DNA of 64,000 nucleotides. Origin: Cenococcum geophilum 1.58 (Eukaryota; Ascomycota; Dothideomycetes; Gloniales; Gloniaceae). The notes beneath the pieces were generated by a model. It was not told where the DNA came from. It did not search any database and saw only the letters and a list, made by a program, of their open reading frames with translations. This document shows, piece by piece, positions 35,021 through 47,100 of this stretch. How positions within the stretch are numbered: position 1 is the first letter of the stretch; each line of letters opens with the position of its first letter. A program made the position numbers and the translations under genes. The stretch spans positions 930,001-994,000 of the forward strand of contig KV748191.1 of NCBI GenBank assembly GCA_001692895.1. The letters are read 5' to 3'.

Positions 35021-35878
35021 TGTTCTAACTAGTGAAGGCGTAATTATGTATGGGTCTAAGAGTATATAGATAACGACGACTGTATTGGAAAGGGCCGTAT
35101 ACCGTTAGGTGGAAGATTTATAGGCTAGCTTTAGCTAATTGTTACTGTTCTAGATATTAAAAGGTTAGATAAGTATGGTGTATACATGTAGTATACTGGA
35201 GCTATGGTAGAGCTGCTTTAGCTATTAAATTATAGACTGCCGCATCTAATATATGGTATAGTTGAGGTGAAAAGGTGGCCGCGCTTGAGCGTAAATACTA
35301 GGCAAGTACTTGGAGGTAGTTGCTTTTATTTAATGCTATCTATTTTACGAAGCGCGTATATTGTTTTAGCCGCTACTTCTTATTTAGATTTATACTACGT
35401 TAATAATTATATTAATTGGGACTAATATAATACTCTATACTTGGATAACTTTCTTAAAGAAGGAACTCGTATTGCGTTATTATATAGAAGCTAGAATAAA
35501 TAGGAAAAGCAGCTAAGCTAGTATAGAACCTATAATATATAATATAGTAATAAAACTATATAAGACTATATGGGACTATATAAGATTGTATAATATTATA
35601 TAAAAATATTTTGATCCTAATATATAATATGTTATAAGCTAGTAAACTATAGGCTAAGAAAATAGTAAAATTTTATTTGCGTAATTGGTATATAACTTTA
35701 AAATAATATATTATATTACCTTAATTGCATGTTAAGGAATATGCAGTTGGCTTTTAAAGTTGTTAAGTTAGTTAATTATATGTTATTTGACTTTTAATGT
35801 GTTAAGTTGGTTGTTAAGTTGGTTAATTGCATGTTAATTACGCGAAACGCGCTTAATAAACTTAACTTGAAACCTTGC
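35021..35878. other. 3' flank of the Plavaka element
   Basis: Non-coding. From 35,720 it contains repeated GTTAAGTTGGTTAATTGCAT-type blocks and a palindrome TTACGCGAAACGCGCTTAA. The abrupt junction with Gypsy-1 chromodomain coding lies at about 35,878, so this is the right end of the ~20-kb insert. A clear terminal inverted repeat with the left side was not found. Confidence 0.5.
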
Positions 35879-35879
35879 C

Positions 35880-38500
35880 TGCGAATATTTTCCCGATGTT
35901 ATTAACGTCCTCTACTAAGACCTATTTATTATATTCTTTTAGCTAGCCTTTTTACTTAACTAGGTACTATAGGGTCTGGTTATATCCCTTCCTTCTATAT
36001 ATTTCTTCTACCTTATACTAATCCTCTTAGTTCTCTTTATTGTCTAGCTTAATAGGCCCTAGTAGAGGGTCTTTAGCAGCGCCCTTATGTTATTTATATA
36101 GCTTTAGTAAGCTAATATAGAATACTAGATAGATATAGTAGGATATAGGTATATATAGCCGGTACGCTTACTTTTTAACTAGTTTAGCTATACTAAAAGG
36201 TTTAATAAAGCGTGCTATAAGCTTCTTACTTAGCCTTTTTAGTTTAAGGTTCTTAGTTAATAGTAAGACTAGATCCCCTACTTTATATACCTATAGTTAG
36301 TGATAACGATTATAATATTTCGCCTATGCCTCGGCGGCGTATTCCTAGCGTTTCGCTAGCGCTTTGCGTTTAAGGGATATCCTTTTAATTCTCTTAGAGG
36401 CGGCTAGAACAGAACTACTATTGTCTACTTTAACCTCGTATTCTAGACGTAGGTAAAACCCATAGCAGGTATAGAATGGGCTTATACCTATTGTGCTATA
36501 TTTAGCATTATTATAGGCGAATTTAGCTAGCAATAAAAGGCCTGCCTAGTTGCTTTGCTTTTCGTTATAGAATATATAAAGGTAATACTCTAGGGTTTAG
36601 TTCTGGCGTTTTATTTACCCGTCTATTTATAGGTAAAAGGCCGTACTTAGCCTACGTTTAATCTTTATAGTAAAGTATAGCTCTAACTAGAACTTACTAG
36701 TAAAGATACTACTGTAATTAGATATAATCCCTCTAGGGGCTCTAAAATAGCGTACTACTTCGTTAAGGAAGAGATCCGCAAGTTTAGTTGTAGTAATAGT
36801 TTTTACTATAGGCAGATATAAGGCCATTTTAGTATAGCGGTCGACTATTACGCATATCGTGTTATATACCTTATCGCCTTATCTGCTAGGCAGTAGGCTT
36901 ATAATAAAGTCTATTATAATTTTCTGCTATGGCTAATTTAGGTAAAGTAGCGCTTAGAGCTCGCTATAAGGGCGATATTAAGGCGTACGCATACGCTAGT
37001 ATAGATTATAGGTAGAGATATAGCTTATAACGTCCGCAGTTATACTAGGCTAGTAGTACTTATATAAGAGTAAATCTAGGGTCTTTTTCTCCCTAAAGTA
37101 GCTAGCTAGGGTATTATTATTATTATTTCTATTTAACGTCTGATGCGGTCCCTATCTAGGTCTATGTAGACTATGCCGTAATATCAATATAAAAAACCTC
37201 CAAGGGATACGTGAGTGGTAATACAGCGTGTACCCCTCTAGGTATCATACCCATACTACGTTAACGGGAGGAAAAATACCGTTAGGTCTCCGCTCTAAGA
37301 CTCCCGTGTAGCCCGTACGGCCCATACAGGAGTGTTTAATTGCCTATGTTGCCCTGATTGCCATTCATACCATGCTTCCGTGTAGTTATAGGTTGCCATA
37401 GATTGTCTCACATGCCTGCCCTTACTCCTTCTTACTGCCCTATACGTGTATCTCGCCTGCAGTCCTCCTGCTCCTCCCACCGCCCATCCTTAGCGTCCCT
37501 TATTCCTTTCTATCTTCCTACTTTAGGCCTCCACCCCACCTAGTGGCTTCGTCCCTGGTTAAATGGGTTACACACCTTCTGCGGTTAAGGTCTAAAGATC
37601 GCTAGGTAGATTAAGGTGTAAAGGGGTAGAGGCGGGTGGCGAGAGGCTCAGGCCTTCCGCCTGCGAGGTACGGTTTAGCTGCGTGTAGGTGCCGTACGGT
37701 ATGTATTATACCGTATAAGAGGAAGAGGGTCGCGCCGCTGTAGGTAGGTAATGCCGTGATTCGAATGTATAGAGTATACGAAAGACGTAGTAGTAGCTAT
37801 ATCGAGTTCTCGTTGGGGCTCACCCTCCCAGTGAAAAATTTTCACGATACCACCACCACATCGCTGCGCCCGCGCTGCGCCGCCGTATACACGTCTCTGC
37901 GTTTNCTCTGGCAAGTCTATCAGCACGATCCTAATGGAACGCCGATAGCTGCATGCCAGGTTCCCGGGCTCCACCGCGTGGAGGTGCAGAGGCCGATTTT
38001 CATGGAGCCCGCTAGGGTATTATTATAGTGGATCTATAGGAGTTTTGCATAAATTATTAGGTCTAGGGGTATATATAGCCTCCTATAGTAATAAAGTAGT
38101 CTAGTGGAATTAAACTACCACACTAGCTTCGAGTGGGCGCGTTAACGGCGTCTCGCCGTATCTATGCTGTCGCTGCGCTTTTGTAGTACAAAGTTATCTA
38201 TAGTTTAAAGTCCTTTAATAAGCTTAACAACTATTTCCGTACTAGACTTATAGGCACTTTCTTAAGCGCTTGCTACTTTGACTTAGGTCCTTATTATACG
38301 CTACTTAATGGTATACGTGTAGGTTGCCTAGTTAAACCGTAATACTACATTGCTTAGGCGTACCTCCGTTAGGTCGCTAGCTTATAGCCGTAAAAGCAAC
38401 ACCTTTATAAAAGGCTCGCTTTCCTATATACCTAATAGGACTTTTGCTTTAAGTTGGTGGCCCTGTATTCCTAAAGTCCTTTAGAGTAGTAGTAGTATAG
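35880..38500 (-). pseudogene. Gypsy-1 integrase and chromodomain
   Basis: Minus strand. The chromodomain is near 36,030-35,890 (YLVK-KG-LKEYN pattern, then VEDVNNIGKIF). Before it is the integrase C-terminal part with GRCTRLYIP-like text. The catalytic core region includes IVDRYTKMALYLPIVKT (about 36,850) and LLLLAKFAYNNAKYSTIGIS (36,533-36,475). The integrase N-terminal part lies beyond the 891-bp insert at 38,026-38,500. Stops are mainly TAG. The core resembles Ty3/Gypsy chromoviruses, in which the chromodomain directs integration into marked chromatin. Confidence 0.75.
37120..38010. mobile_element. 891-bp insert with 15-bp duplication, LINE/SINE-like
   Basis: The sequence GCTAGGGTATTATTA occurs at 37,105-37,119 and 38,011-38,025, bracketing the insert. 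The left end is an ATT run followed by about 45 bp similar to the presumed 3' end of the Tad-like LINE near 11,740 (TTAACGTCTGATGCGG against TTAACGTCCGATTCGG). Long duplications and a simple-repeat tail fit target-primed reverse transcription, with the 3' end on the left. No ORF. The sequence keeps CA and TG well, so it is young or escaped RIP. An N at 37,905 marks an unresolved base. Confidence 0.6.
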
Positions 38501-38744
38501 TGTAACGGGACTCCCGTTATAAGCGCTACGCCGTACGCGTAGCTGGTTCCTTTTCTTGTTTGATGACGTCGGCAGATAGTTTATCCGCCCCGACGCCCTT
38601 ATATAGATTCAGCCGCAGCTGCGTTCCTGTTAAGTTCTCTAGCAATCCTCTTAAGTCTCCACAACAGCCGTACGTAGCTATTAATTCTACGAATCTGATG
38701 CTTGTTTATCTAGCGTTCGCATGTGATACATCGTTATCGTGACA
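38501..38744 (+). repeat. 5' LTR of the gag-only element
   Basis: 244 bp, TG to CA ends, starts TGTAACGGGACTCCCG. It contains TTATATAGATT (about 38,600) as a possible TATA box. It pairs with the LTR at 39,893-40,136. Confidence 0.92.
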
Positions 38745-38867
38745 TTAGGATTGCTTGCCCCGTTTAGCCAGACGTCAACAATAGCGCAGAGCTATCGCGG
38801 ACTTTCCACGCAGAGTCTTCGACGTATCTAGTCCAGATTTTTTCTTCTTTCTTTCCAGATAGCTACT

Positions 38868-39890
38868 ATGTCTGACCTAGCTCTTTTTCTGCTAGTACAG
38901 CAGCTACAGCAGGAACTCCAGAACCAGCGTACTGAGATCCAGTCGCTCCGATTAGACCTTGATGCCTTACGCGTCGACGTCCACCAGCTCCAGCTTTACC
39001 TCCAGACCCGCCCTACGCCTGCTCTGACTACTTGTCCGCGTCTCCCTGATCCACCACGCTTCGACGGTAAGCCTCTTATGTTACGTACGTGGCTCCCGTT
39101 AATTAGGGCAAAGCTCCGATCTGACTAGCTCGACGGTGCTGACGCGTTCGACTACGTATGGGATCGCCTTAAGCAGTCCCAGCAGGCTTCTGTCCTATAC
39201 CTCCGCCAGTCAGCCGAAGATACCCAGTCCTGGGACCCTGAGGATATCTTCTTTTTCTTCCAGCGCCTCTGCCATAACCTAAGAGAACAACAGGAGGCTG
39301 TCTAGCGCTTTTCGTCTGTACGCCAGAGAGAAGAGGAGTCGCTTATTGCGTACCTTGCTCGCTTCAAGCGATTTGCATATAAGGCCAATGCTTCCTCTTA
39401 GCCAGACGTATCACGCGTTATGGCGCTCCACCGTGGCTTCCGTCCTGCCCTCCGCCAGTCTCTTGAGGAGTCGAGCGATACCCTGTTCAGCCTATCATAC
39501 AGTGAGTACGTTAAGCTCGTCTAGCGCCTCGATCGCTACTCCCGTCGCCTAATCCAGAACCCGCCAGTCTAGAAACCAGCCCAGAAACCTATCGCCGCCC
39601 ATGAGCCTATGGACATCGACCTCCAGCTCCAGACCGCTAGTCTTGCCCCTGCTTCCTAGTCCAGAAATAAGTTAAGGGCCCCGCCTAGTTTTTGCTCCCG
39701 TCCACCATCCGCTACCTCATCGCGATTGCGATCGTCCTCTGCTGAGTTTACTAAGCGTCGCGCGTATCGCATAAAGAACGGATTCTGTCTCTGTTATGGC
39801 GCACGCGATCACTGGATTGCCTAGTGTCCACACTCCCGTGACAACTCCTAACCCTACCCTATCAGACCTGTCACCCCCTAGAAGGGGGGT
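38868..39890 (+). pseudogene. Retrotransposon gag with nine in-frame stops
   Basis: Starts MSDLALFLLVQQLQQELQ with an N-terminal coiled-coil region (repeated L/Q, about residues 8-60), then PPRFDGKPLMLRTWLPLI typical of Gypsy gag and a capsid-like helical region. It ends in a zinc-knuckle near 39,775-39,830 read as CLCYGARDHWIA-stop-C. One frame runs throughout, interrupted by eight TAG and one TAA, all one C-to-T (or G-to-A) step from CAG, CAA or TGG. The knuckle's second cysteine is now Tyr (TGT to TAT). Gag would package RNA; a gag-only element would depend on another element's enzymes. Confidence 0.85.
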
Positions 39891-39892
39891 AC

Positions 39893-40136
39893 TGTAACGG
39901 GACTCCCGTTATAAGCGCTACGCTGTACGCGTAGCTGGTTCCTTTTCTTATTTGATGACGTCGGCAGATAGTTTATCCGCCCCGACGCCCTTATATAGAT
40001 TTAGCCGCAGCTGCGTTCCTGTTAAGTTCTTTAGTAATCCTCTTGAGTCTCCACGACAGCCGTACATAGCTATTAATTCTACGAATCTGATGCTTGTTCA
40101 TCTAGCGTTCGCATGTGATATATCGTTATCGTGACA
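39893..40136 (+). repeat. 3' LTR of the gag-only element
   Basis: 244 bp, same ends as its partner. Differences from the 5' LTR are transitions (for example TTTGATG preceded by TTGT in the one and TTAT in the other). The target duplication TATAG follows directly. Confidence 0.92.
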
Positions 40137-40141
40137 TATAG

Positions 40142-43100
40142 TGTTTTCTTCTAGCGGACCCCCTACGCCTAGGGGTTGCCTTAACGGCGCGTCTACGGGG
40201 TTTATTTTTCCCGCCCTATGCTTAATGATAAAGTTATAGGTAGCTAGGGTTATAGCCTATCTGGCTTACCGTCTATTAAGGGCTTTTACTTTTATAAAAC
40301 CCTTTAGATTGTTATAATCTAAGAGCACTTCTAGGCGGCTTAATAGCCCCTTAATATAGTATCTCTAATGCTTAAAAGCCTCTATAATAGCTAGTAGCTC
40401 CTAATTATAGGTCTTATAATTGCGCTTTGCTAGTAAAAGCTTCCTAAACTAAAAGGCTATTAGATACTAAAGGCCGTCTTTAAATAGCTGTAATATAATT
40501 ACTACTAGGCCTTATATTAAGGCATCCGTCTCTAACCGAGTTAGTAGGCCTAGCGTGTAGTATTATAGGAGCGGCGCCGTCGTAAAGGCGTTATAGAGCC
40601 GGCGTATTGCCTACTCCGCCTCCTTTAGCTAGCTAAAAGGCCTAGCTTTACGGCCGTTCTTTACTCCCTTTAGGAGATTAGTAATAGGCTTTGCAATAGT
40701 AGAGTATTTATAAATAAACTAATAATAGAAGTTGGTAAAACCTAAGAAGACCTAGATATTCCTATAGGATTAAGGGCTCTCCTATTTAGTAATAGCTTCT
40801 ACCTAGCTAGGATCTATTACTACGCCTTTAGGGCTAATAATATATCCTAGAAACTTAATCTCCTATATACTAAACTTGCACTTCTTAAGGTTTATATATA
40901 GTTGGTATTATCGCAACCTACGCAGTACTTCTACTACGTGGCGCCAATATTCCTTTAGATTTTTAGAGAAAATTAAAATATTATTAAGGTAAACTATATA
41001 GAAGACGTCTACTAGTCCTAATAAGGCCCAATTAATATAGCCCTAAAAGGTCGCTGGTCTGTTAGTTAGCCTAAAAGGCAAAACTAAGTACTTAAAGAGG
41101 CCGTAGCGTATACAGAACGCCATCTTCTACTTGTCGCTATGGCGGATACGAAGACGGTAATACGCATACGTTAGGTCTAGCTTAGTAAAGATTTTAGAAC
41201 CTACTAAGCGGTCTAAGGTCTTATTAATTAATGGTAGTATAAGACGATTCTTAATCGTTACCTTATTAAGGCCTCTATAGTCTATATAGAGCTATAGCTT
41301 CTTATCCTTTTTAGGTATAAAGAGGATAGGTACCCCTATAGGACTAGTACTTAGTTAGATTTAGCCTTTAGCTAAGGCGTTATCTAAGTACTCCCTTAGG
41401 ACTTTTAGCTCCTTAGCTAAGAGGTTATAGAGTGGCCTATATAGGGCCTCCTATCCCTCTTTTAGGTTAATAGTATAGTCGCCCTAGTGGTGTTAGGGTA
41501 GCTTTCCTACTTCCTTATAGGAGAAGATATTGCTAACTTCCTTTAACTATAGGGGGAGGACTAGTAAGCTGCCGTCGTCTTACTTACTAGGTATTACTTT
41601 AGAAGTTAATAGGGTAAAGACCCTAGATTCTGTCTAAAGAGACTCCGCGAAGCCCTTAGGGGTTTATAGCAATAGGGATGAGCCGTCTAGCTTCTATTGC
41701 CACGCCTTTGCCTTATAGTTAATAAGAAGTTGGGCCTTCTTTAACCCTAGTATACCTAGGGTAATAGTAGGGGATGCGTTAGCCATTCTATAGCAGATAA
41801 GGGTTACTTCCCTAATCTTACCCTAGCTGTCCTTTATTCTTAGTAGTACCTTATAGGCCTTATAGCAATATACCTAAGTCTTATTTAACTAGGAGTAGGT
41901 AGGTAGCTCTATATCTAGCGTCTTAAAGTTATACTCTATAGTAAATCGCTAGTTAACTATATTTACTTTGGTACTAATATTAAGCATTACTAAGGTCTCC
42001 TTCTAGGTCTATTTAGAGAGGACTTTACCTAAGACAGTAATAGCTTCCTTATAATTTAGTAGGAGCTTACGCCCTAGGGCTATAAGGGTGCTTAAGGGCG
42101 CTTATCTTTTCCTAGTATAGAGGTAGCGTTTACGCTACTAGGCGGTGGTTAATTCTGTTACTATACTTTATATTATTGCCACTAATGTCCTAGCTGCCTA
42201 CATTTGGTGTAGTTTCCTTTAGGCTATATTAAACCCCTAATGGTATTACTTCGCCCTACTATTGAGTCGCCGGCGGTGGTTTTAGAGTCCGCTTTTCCTA
42301 AGTTACCTAACTAGGTAGTTTTGGTATTTAAGTTTACGGCGCGCCTATTGCTTCTACCCTATAGGGCGCTTATACTCTTTTAGTTTTTCTCTAATAGGGC
42401 AGCTAAGGAAACTAGCTGGTCTTAAGTTTAAGGGAATTTTTAATAGTTAGTAATAGTAACCCGTAGCTTTGGCCGCAGCTTCGCGAATAGATATATTATT
42501 AGATGCTTTATATTATAAGGAGGGTTAATTTGCGCTTCTAAGGAGGTTAAGTAAGCAGCAAACTCATTTACTGGTTAATTAGTTCGCTGTATTGCCCTTA
42601 AATAGGTTAGGGCTATATAGAGTTCTTAATTAATAGGACTTTTGATCTAGTTAAGTAGGAATTTTATAAGCTCCTCCTAGGTAAACTGTGTGTCTAGATA
42701 GTTATCTTCATACTATAGCTAAAGGGTTTGGTTGGTCCCCTTTATATATTGTATAGTAAACGCGACTTTAGTATCCTTATCTATAAAGCTGTTGCGCTCT
42801 AGGCGAAACACTAGCTTTAAGCTATTACAGAAGTCTTAGTACTCTTATATAGTCTTACTATAATATAGAGCAATCTTCTCTATTTTAACGGCCCGTTTTA
42901 ACGGAGCGCCTAACATATTAGTAGCCCTCCGCTTAAGGCTTAAATGTATTAGGCTACCCCCTAAGTACTCTAATAGGACTATTTAAGGTTACAGAGATGG
43001 GTTAGGAAGGGGAGTCGATATTACCTTGCCACGTTAACGCCGTCTTAGCACTTCCACCTCTTCCCTAAGTAAGTGTAGTTTTCTTTACTCTAGGAGTTAT

Positions 43101-43370
43101 AGCTTCTCGTTCTCTAGCCGTTGTATTTCTTCCTATATATCCCCTTCGCCTATAACTTCCGGTTCTATCTAGGATGAGGGTTCGCCCGCGTTATCCTAGG
43201 GCCGATCCCTAGACTTAGTAGTACGTACTACGCTAGTACGCCCGCGTCTCGCTATTAGGTTAATAGGCTGTAATATAGTTAATAAATATAGGTTGTCTTC
43301 TTAATAGAGGGTTGCCGCTACGTAGTCGTGGCCTTAGCAGACCGTTGTGTTGTTAGGCCACTACCCCTAA
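40142..43370 (-). pseudogene. Gypsy-1 gag, protease, reverse transcriptase and RNase H
   Basis: Minus strand. The RNase H end is at about 40,350-40,150 (NNLKGFIKVKALNRR, then YNFIIKHRAGK). The RT active site is near 40,990, read as VYLNNILIFSKN where the family has YLDD; both aspartates changed by G-to-A. KKCKF follows. RT fingers/palm lie at 41.0-41.5 kb, with protease and spacer about 41.6-42.1 kb. Gag is at 42.2-43.37 kb, polar and rich in E/R. Stops and YLNN show it is dead. Confidence 0.75.
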
Positions 43371-43391
43371 AAAGGAAAGAGAATTCAGTAC

Positions 43392-43594
43392 TGTTAGGAC
43401 GCTAAGGTCCTTAGGGTATGTAGTAATATAATAACAGTAACGGGATATAAAGAGTATCTAGTTCTTAATAAAGTAGAACTATAGAACTAAATTCTGCTGT
43501 TCTCTAATGCGGGGTAACTACGTTTTGTAGGCGCCTTGCCTACGCCTTACCTACGCTAAGCCAGTTACGGCTAGTGCGTCTCTATAGCCTAATA
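43392..43594 (-). repeat. Gypsy-1 5' LTR
   Basis: 203 bp, pairing with 14,933-15,135. On its left (downstream for the element) lies the leader. On its right is the duplication CTAAC, then LINE endonuclease sequence. Confidence 0.9.
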
Positions 43595-43720
43595 CTAACT
43601 TAAGGACCTAGGTGTCTATAGCTCTTAGTAGGCACTTTACCTATTAATTAGTAGTAATATAGATACCCCCCTACCGCGGGTAGTAGAGGTTTATGTCTCC
43701 TAGTAGGATAAACTCTATAC
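43595..43720 (-). mobile_element. LINE endonuclease fragment between two Gypsy insertions
   Basis: Minus-strand frame reading ILLGDINLYYPRWGGIY then LLRAIDTQVLKLV, matching the L-GDFN-HHP-WGG block of Tad-like apurinic endonucleases. It joins in frame to 14,932 on one side (across Gypsy-1) and to 51,745 on the other (across Gypsy-2). Confidence 0.85.
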
Positions 43721-44141
43721 TGTAACAAAGCCTTATAGTAGAGACTACGGTGGACTTGTTAATGGGCTAGGTGTATAGGTATTGCAAGTAAGTCAACAAC
43801 GTAATAATAACTAGTAGAGTGGTTGCCTAATAGATTAACTCTAATTATATTCTAAGAATCACTACAAGGAAGAAACTATCTAGGTAGGGATTAAGGGTCC
43901 TTAAATACACAACCGTACTCCTATAAAATCCTTCTTGTATATAATATACGTCTTATATATAAGGTACGTAAGTTCCTCTCGTTCCTCTTGTTTAATACGT
44001 AGTATATTATATAACCTTAGTTACTATTCCTTATCACATAGTTCTATCGGCTCTATTCTAGACCGTGCCTATATTAACTAACTAGCTTCTTCCGTCTCTT
44101 CTCTAAGTAGTTATAATATCGTACTTAAAGCGTCCGTAATA
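43721..44141 (-). repeat. Gypsy-2 3' LTR
   Basis: 421 bp starting TGTAACAAAGCC and ending GCGTCCGTAATA (the partner ends GTAACA). Same length as the right LTR. Confidence 0.9.
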
Positions 44142-47100
44142 CCATCTCCCTCCTCTTTATCTTTATCCTTAAAGATTTAAAATATCTCTAAGTCGTTTAC
44201 TAAAGGTATAATGTCCGTCTAATTAATTTAGTTAATATTATTACTTATTATACCTAAAGCAATTTCTTCTTTATACGCCCAACGTCGTGCTCGCACTATT
44301 GCTGCAATATTATCTCTTAGTGAGATTATACCGTCTCCGTATTCTTATTGTTCGAAAAAGGGGTTAGTTTATATTACGTTAGCAAACCCATCTTCGCGAC
44401 AACCGTCCTCTTGCTTAGAGTATACTAAAGCAAATATTTATTCGTCCTATAACGTTCGCTCTACTTTTAATGTTAAATATACGCGACCTATTACTCTTAA
44501 TAGTCGTCTAGTTCCCTAATTAATTTGTCTTAGGGTCTTATATTTAATCTACTACTGCGCGGCTAAATAGTAAACTGTTGTAAGCCCTTACTAAGTTAGA
44601 ACGTTCCCGTAACGCAAAACAGAAGGCTTTAAATACTTAAATTGCGGCGTCTACTCGTCTGCTTTATCTTAAGAAGGTTTATAAGAAGGTTTGTTTTAAG
44701 GAGTAAAAACTTATAAAATAAGGTTTGTAGGAACTAGGTAATAAAAGAACGGATTCTCCCCCAATAGAGAAGGAAATAACTCTAAGTAGTTCGGCAGTTG
44801 CTTTTCCTAGGTCCCCCTTAGGTAACTCGTTCTTTAATAATCCTTCTTTATTAATGCTGCCTAACTTTTTCTCTTTTAATACTCCTATACCTTTCCTATA
44901 GCATTCTTTAGGTTTTCTAGTGGCTCTTAGGTAGTCTTAGTGTAGCCTATCCACTTAACCTTATACTATATTTCGTTATTAGTGTCCTTATAATTAATAA
45001 TCTTTAAAACTTACTATTTATCTTCTTCTTATCCTCTATACATATCTACTTTATAGACTAGTGGCTTAACATTCCTATATACTAGCTCTAGCATTACAAT
45101 ATACTATATAGGGTAGATCTTTATTTTAGCTGGTAGGTTTAACTTAAATATAACCGGTGAAATTCTCTATATAATTTTAAAAGGTCCTAGTCTAACGTAG
45201 TCTAATTTCTTACTTAGTTATTAACTCTTGAAATTTTTATATAGTAGCCACACTTTATCTCCCTCCTTAAGATCTAGTCCCTTAGATCTCTTAGCATTAT
45301 AGTACTTTTTCATTCTCTACTATACTACCTTAGCTGTCTCTATAAGGTCTGCATAAAGATTTATTAAATCCTTTATTCTTTCTTTAGTTATACTACTCGT
45401 TTTCTTTACTTGCTATAGTAATAACGATATTCTTGGCTTATATCCATAATTTGCCTTAAATAGTAACGTACCCATTCCTTCTTATAGTATTGCATTATAT
45501 GCAAACTATATAACTAGTAACAGTAATACCCAATTATTCTGTATATAATTAATATAATGCCTTAGATACTGCTCTAGTGTCTAGTTTAATCTTTCTATTT
45601 AACCGTCTGTCTGCGGATAATATACGGTAGAAGTTGCTACTCAAACTCCTTACTCCGCTAAGAACACTTCCTAAAATACTGCTATAAATCTTAAATCTCT
45701 ATCCAATATAATTTTACTTAGTGCTCTATATCTTATAAACACTTCTTTAATATAGATTCTAGCGATATCTTCCGCTAAGATTTCTTCTGTATATGCTATA
45801 AAGTATCCCTACTTCGTAAGCTTATCTACTATTACTAAGATTACGTTATAATCTTATCCAGTAATAGGATCTTTTAATCTTAGTAACTTAATAATAAAGT
45901 CCTATAATATAACCTCCTATAGTCTCTCTAATATTTTAATAGGTTATAGCCCTCTATATAGCTTATGCCTTATCAATTTATTCCTTTAGCAATCTAAACA
46001 CTCTTTAGTAACCCTTCTAGCTATCCTTTAGATTCCGTTAATAATATACTCCTCCTAAAGTCTTAACACTAAGCCCATAGCTCTATTATATCCTTAAGTT
46101 AGTCCCTTATAGAAGTCCTCTATAAACTACTTTGCTATGCTTCTTAGGATATACTTTACTTCTTAATTTTTATATATATCCGTCTATAGATCTTCTAGCT
46201 ATACTTTTAGAATTCTTTATCCCTAAAAGCTTTCCGGTGTCTCGTAGACTTTCTCTAGTTTATTATCTTCCCAAGTTGCTATAATTTTCGGATAATTATA
46301 CCTAATTAACCTATCTATATCTTTTCGCAATAAAGCCCCCAATAGCTTCTCCTTATTTTATAGTTTAGCTTTACGGCTTAGAGCATCTACCTTTATATTA
46401 TCTGTACCTTTAGTATACTAAATCTTAAAATGGTATTCCGTAAGCATCTCTACCTATCTAACCTATCTTTAGTTAAGTTTCTTCATTATTAAAAATCCTA
46501 TTAGGTTCTTATAATCCGTCTTAACTATAAATAGTTTTTCTATGCCTTGCAAGAATGCTCTCTATTCCTTTAATACTGCAACTATACCTAATAACTCCTT
46601 ATTATAGATGTCATAGTTTAACTCTAGTGGTGTTATCTTTCGACTATAGTATACCACTGGGTGCCATCTATTTTAATATCTTTATATAAAGCACGCCCCT
46701 AGTATATAGTCTAATACATCCATTTCTATAACCGTCTCTAGTCCTAGTTAATAGATCTTAAAAACTAGCTTCTAGGTAAACAACTCTTTAACTTTCTTAA
46801 AGAGTTCTCTTTACTCCTTTCCCCATACCTATAGTTCTTCTTTCTTTATTAACCACGTAAATGGCTTAATATTCTTTAACTACTACGCTATAAACCTTTT
46901 ACAGTAATTACAAAACCCTAAAAATGATCTTAACTATATAACATTCTCTAGTTCCTACCAATTCACTATAGCCTCAATCTTCTTTAGATCTATACTAAGT
47001 TAGCCTAGTTTAATAATAAATTTAATAAAATTAGTCTTCCTAGTAAAGAACTCGCATTTCTTAATTGCTACTAGTATTTATTCTTCCTATAGTCTCTTTA

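Larger units (their letters stand above)
38501..40136 (+). mobile_element. Gag-only non-autonomous LTR retrotransposon
   Basis: Two 244-bp LTRs (38,501-38,744 and 39,893-40,136), both starting TGTAACGGGACTCCCG and ending ATCGTGACA, flanked by TATAG at 38,496-38,500 and 40,137-40,141. The roughly 1.15-kb interior holds a gag frame only; there is no protease, RT or integrase. A purine run GAAGGGGGG precedes the 3' LTR. The LTRs differ at about ten sites, all transitions. The target is Gypsy-1 integrase/RNase H coding. Confidence 0.92.
14933..43594 (-). mobile_element. Gypsy-1, chromodomain-type LTR retrotransposon with nested inserts
   Basis: Two 203-bp LTRs (14,933-15,135 and 43,392-43,594) flanked by a 5-bp duplication CTAAC (14,928-14,932 and 43,595-43,599). 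Orientation is minus: the 5' LTR is at the right. Gag, protease, RT and RNase H lie at 43.37-40.14 kb, integrase at 38.5-36.04 kb and a chromodomain at 36.03-35.89 kb. Its last coding bases and polypurine tract lie at 15.14-15.3 kb beside the 3' LTR. Between are a roughly 20-kb insert, an 891-bp insert and a gag-only LTR element. The target is the LINE endonuclease coding sequence, which resumes in frame on both sides. Confidence 0.88.
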
